Shown: positions 61,176 to 64,000 of the stretch, piece by piece
Numbering within the stretch: position 1 is the first letter of the stretch
Layout: the number at the start of each line of letters is the position of its first letter
Assembly (NCBI GenBank): GCA_016584305.1
Contig: JACEEZ010022562.1
Location: 18,136 to 82,135 of the forward strand
Direction: 5' to 3'
DNA: 64,000 bases
DNA from: Chionoecetes opilio
Lineage: Eukaryota; Arthropoda; Malacostraca; Decapoda; Majidae
The notes under the pieces: model-generated
The model's input: only the letters and a program-made list of their open reading frames with translations
What the model was told of the DNA's origin: nothing
The model's database searches: none
Position numbers and translations under genes: made by a program

Positions 61176-63979
61176 TCAATCAATCAATCATTGGGGGCAT
61201 ACGCCGGGGGGCGCGTCGCCTCGCCCACCCTACGACGCCACTCCCGGGGGTCACCACGCGCGAGTTCCCATGCAGGCTCCTTTCCCATACCAAGCAGCTC
61301 TCGACAAGAAACATCAACTTGCCCCAGCCACGAGCCTTGTGGGCGCCCCCTTGGCCTCCTCCACGCCGGATTGTCTCTTACAGATACAACCCGATGGGAA
61401 GGATTGGTTTCAGGGTAGCGTGCCACATGCCCATATAGCCGAAGTTGGCGCTGACGGACTATGCAGGTATATGGCCTCGATTCAGTCTCACGTGCAATCG
61501 CTGATTTGACACGTAATCATCCCAGCGATACCCCATGATTCTGCGAAGACACTTATACCAAAGGCATTGATTCGTCTCTTCAAGTCACTATTTAGTGTCC
61601 ATGTCTCACAACCATAGAGTAAGACAGGGATCACAAGCGACTTGAAGATCCGGATCTTTGTCCTCCTGCACAGGTACCGACAACGCCAAATACTCCCGCT
61701 GAGCGAGTCCATAACACCGTGGGCTATGCCAATCCGCCGTAAGACTTCTTGACGTGACCCGCCGTCATTATGGACTGCGCTACCAAGGTATGTAAAACTT
61801 TCCAAGATCTCAATGTCCTCGCCACACGCATGAACAGACTGTACTGCTTCATCTAGTAAGTCTCCAAATACCTGGACCTTGGTCTTGAGCCAGAGACCTC
61901 AAGTCCCAAAGGCTTTGCCTCCTCGTGCAGCGCCTCGAGAGCCATCACCAGGACCTCCAGCGACTCAGCAAAGATTACTGCATCATCGGCAAAAACAAGA
62001 TCAGTGATCTTGGTGTTGCCGACGGATGCTCCACAATCACTGATCTACAACCTTGTCCATACCCAGTCCATACAAGCGTTGAAAAGTGATGGGCAAGGAC
62101 GCATCTTGCCTCACTCCTGTATTCACAGGAAAGAAGCTGGATACACCTGCCCCACATTTCACAGCACTCTCAGTCCCAGAATATAGACCCAATTATCAAA
62201 CCAATAGTCCTTGCAGGAATCCCTCGAAGTCGCAGAAGATCCAGAGTGACTCACGATGCACTGAGTCAAACGCCTTCTTGAGATCAACATAGGCTGCAAG
62301 CATCCCCTGTCGAAACTCACGTCGGCGTTCCACCAGGACACGAAGCGCTAGGATACGGTCCGTTGTTGACTTACCAGGCGTGAACCCAGACTGCTGAGGT
62401 CTCTGATGCTTCACCAGATGACTGCGAATTCGTGTCAGCAATAGATGGGCAAGCACCTTGCCTGGTACGCTGAGCAGTGTAATACCGCGGTAATTGTTGC
62501 AGTCCTGACGGTCCCCTTTCCATTTCCAGATAGGGACGACCAGCCCCCTTTTCCAGTCAGGAGGAATGGTACCTGATTGCCACACGGCAGTCAGGACAGC
62601 ATGCAACCCGCGGATCATGGCCTCACCCCCAGCTTTGAGGAGCTCCGCACTGATATTACAAACACCAGCTGCCTTTCCACCCTTCAACTTTGCTACAGCC
62701 TCTCTGACTTCGTCAAGAGAGGGTGCGGTTTCGTCAATGGGAGGATCGGCATCCAATGCCTGTAACCCAGTGGTGTGAAGCTGCTCAGTTGGAGGGTCCC
62801 ACCGTGAACTGCCCAAAGTACTCAGCCCAACGAGCCATCTGCCCATCCATGTCCGACACGAGGCGCCCATCTGCTGTTCGAATAGCACTCGCCCGAGAAG
62901 AGACTTGGAACGGAGCTTCTTCAGGGCTCGGTAGGCGGGTCGGAGGTCATTAGCGTTCAAATGACCCTCGACATCCTCAGCGAGACTCCTGACATACCTC
63001 TCCTTGTCTCTCCTCAGGAGGGTTCTAGTCCGGCGTGACAGAGCCCTGTGCTGGTCCCGGTTCCCAGCCAGCCTGGCAGCGCGATCTCCTCGATTTTCTC
63101 CAGCGTCTCCGTCGAGACAAACCACGCCTTGACCTCGGGCGCTCCCCAATACACTCCTTGGCAGCCTGTAGAGTTTCACGTTTGAAGGTATCCCACAGTT
63201 CTACGGATCCCCGAGAGCACCGAGCACATCAAACCGATTTGAGACTGCCACCGCATACTCATGAGCACATGTCAAGTCCTTCAGTTCTCAAGATGAAAAC
63301 ACAGTATGGTTACCTCTTGAGATTCTTCTGGACTTGACATGAAGCTTAAGTGTAGCAACACAGTCTGTGATCTGTTCCAAAGAACTCAGTACTCCGGTAA
63401 GCCCTGCAGTTCTGGAGGATCCTCCAACGAGTACTAACGAGGATGTGGTCGATCTCCTTAGCTACCCCTCCGGCATTACTATACCATGTCCAGCGGTGCA
63501 GCTCTGGTCTCTGATACCAAGAACCTGCAATTCTCAACCTTCTGGACCTTGCAAAGTTCAGAAGCAGAGAACTGTTGGTGTTTCTGGTACCGGAGCCATG
63601 GGGACCAACACACAACTCGTAGCCATCTCTCACAGTGCCAGTAGTAGCATTGAAGTCACCCAAGACAATGAGTGTGTCCCGAGGAGGACACTGGTCTAAT
63701 ACAGAGTCGAGTTTGGCGTAGAACATCTCCTTCTCTTCAGTTTTACGCATCTCGTAGGAGCGACACTGCAACAAGAGACAAGAAACCCAGAGTGTGTTTC
63801 ATCCTCACCCGCATTATACGTCATCAACCGGAGTAACCTCAACAACTGACGGTTGCAGTTGCTGAACGCTATAGCTACCCCCGTACACGGTGACCATGCC
63901 ATGCCGACAGTAGTAGGTGTAACCCCCACTGCTAGTCTCGCCACTGCCAGGCTCTCGTCTCAGAGAGTCCCCTTTCCCC
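61176..63979 (-). pseudogene. RTE-type LINE: endonuclease and reverse transcriptase, nearly complete
   Basis: TCAAGAA at 61169-61175 and 63980-63986 is the target duplication. On the minus strand the element starts inside the APE-type endonuclease, with GDFNATTG near 63640 and a TDHR-like end near 63370. It then has a linker and an RT domain with LKGGKAAG, DWKRGLVVPIWK, NNYRGITLLS, QSGFTPGKSTTDRI and DLKKAFDSVHRE (62196-63179). C-terminal parts with FTYLGSAVHNDGG and RTKIRIFKSLVIPVLLYGCE follow (61488-61805), ending PAYAPND at the stop inside the (ATTG)n tail (about 61180). The frame breaks at several sites (near 62196, 61985 and 61810), so the protein is not intact as read. The first about 150 residues of the endonuclease are missing. 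Confidence 0.9.
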
Positions 63980-64000
63980 TCAAGAAGGAGAACCCAAATT

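Larger units (their letters stand above)
56142..64000. repeat. Tandem duplication copy B (continues past window)
   Basis: It starts TTAACCCCTTTGTAATGG directly after hAT sequence of copy A. It is better preserved than copy A throughout. Confidence 0.88.
59404..64000 (+). mobile_element. hAT transposon, copy B, interrupted by RTE (right end outside window)
   Basis: The left terminus CAGTGATTCTCAAACTGTGC follows the 8-bp GTCTAGAG (59396-59403). The inverted CGCCGCGGCG/GTGCGCC region just inside is typical of hAT ends. The transposase begins at about 60046. An RTE LINE (61176-63979) splits it. The last 14 bases are hAT sequence again. The right terminus is outside the window. Confidence 0.85.

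Overview
This is a repeat-dense stretch of animal nuclear DNA. No ordinary host gene, rRNA or CRISPR array can be supported. Several things point to an arthropod, most likely a decapod crustacean: very dense CA/GA/TA microsatellites, frequent AACCTAACC-type arrays resembling the arthropod TTAGG telomere unit, a tRNA-headed SINE, and many non-LTR retroelements. The species cannot be fixed from this window. Two ambiguous bases (N at 9777 and 15059) and blocks of inflated homopolymers (about 16.4-20.8 kb and 29.4-37.1 kb) suggest that part of the window is poorly polished assembly.

Layout. 1-1.3 kb: an inverted MITE with an expanded 37-bp minisatellite. 1.5-2.4 kb: a SINE beside a LINE 3' end with a similar tail. 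2.5-3.3 kb: an element with 60-bp terminal inverted repeats. 4.3-10.2 kb: Tigger/pogo-like ends, several copies of a LINE carrying RNase H and a CCHC finger (one with a 91-bp minisatellite grown inside the RNase H region), and another LINE RT fragment. 10.2-13.3 kb: a 39-bp satellite, a decayed Tc1 transposase, a TTAA-flanked piggyBac-type MITE and a TA-flanked MITE. 14.3-15.1 kb: a second Tigger/LINE chimera. 16.4-19.7 kb: a decayed Ty3/gypsy pol on the minus strand. 21.5-24.4 kb: a nearly complete DNA transposon with an unusual transposase. 25-30 kb: two large hairpins, a palindromic 35-bp minisatellite and a ~410-bp tandem array hosting another element. 30.3-33.2 kb: a noisy copy of the clean segment at 39.8-42.3 kb. 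34.1-36.3 kb: a wrecked XPG/PIN-nuclease-like gene. 37.3-39.5 kb: the minisatellite and its flank, split by an RTE insertion. 42.3-45.5 kb: a complete non-autonomous LTR element with 1.08-kb LTRs. 45.8-46.6 kb: a gag-like LINE ORF1. 47.3-64 kb: a tandem duplication of ~8.9 kb, each copy holding a solo LTR, a C2H2 finger fragment, a BED/hAT transposon inserted in it, and an RTE LINE inserted in the hAT.

The window reads as a stratigraphy of nested insertions. Several junctions can be dated relative to one another because empty and filled sites, or target-site duplications, are both visible. The candidates most worth following up are the 21.5-24.4 kb transposon, the SINE/LINE tail partnership, the complete small LTR element, and the duplicated zinc finger/hAT/RTE nest.
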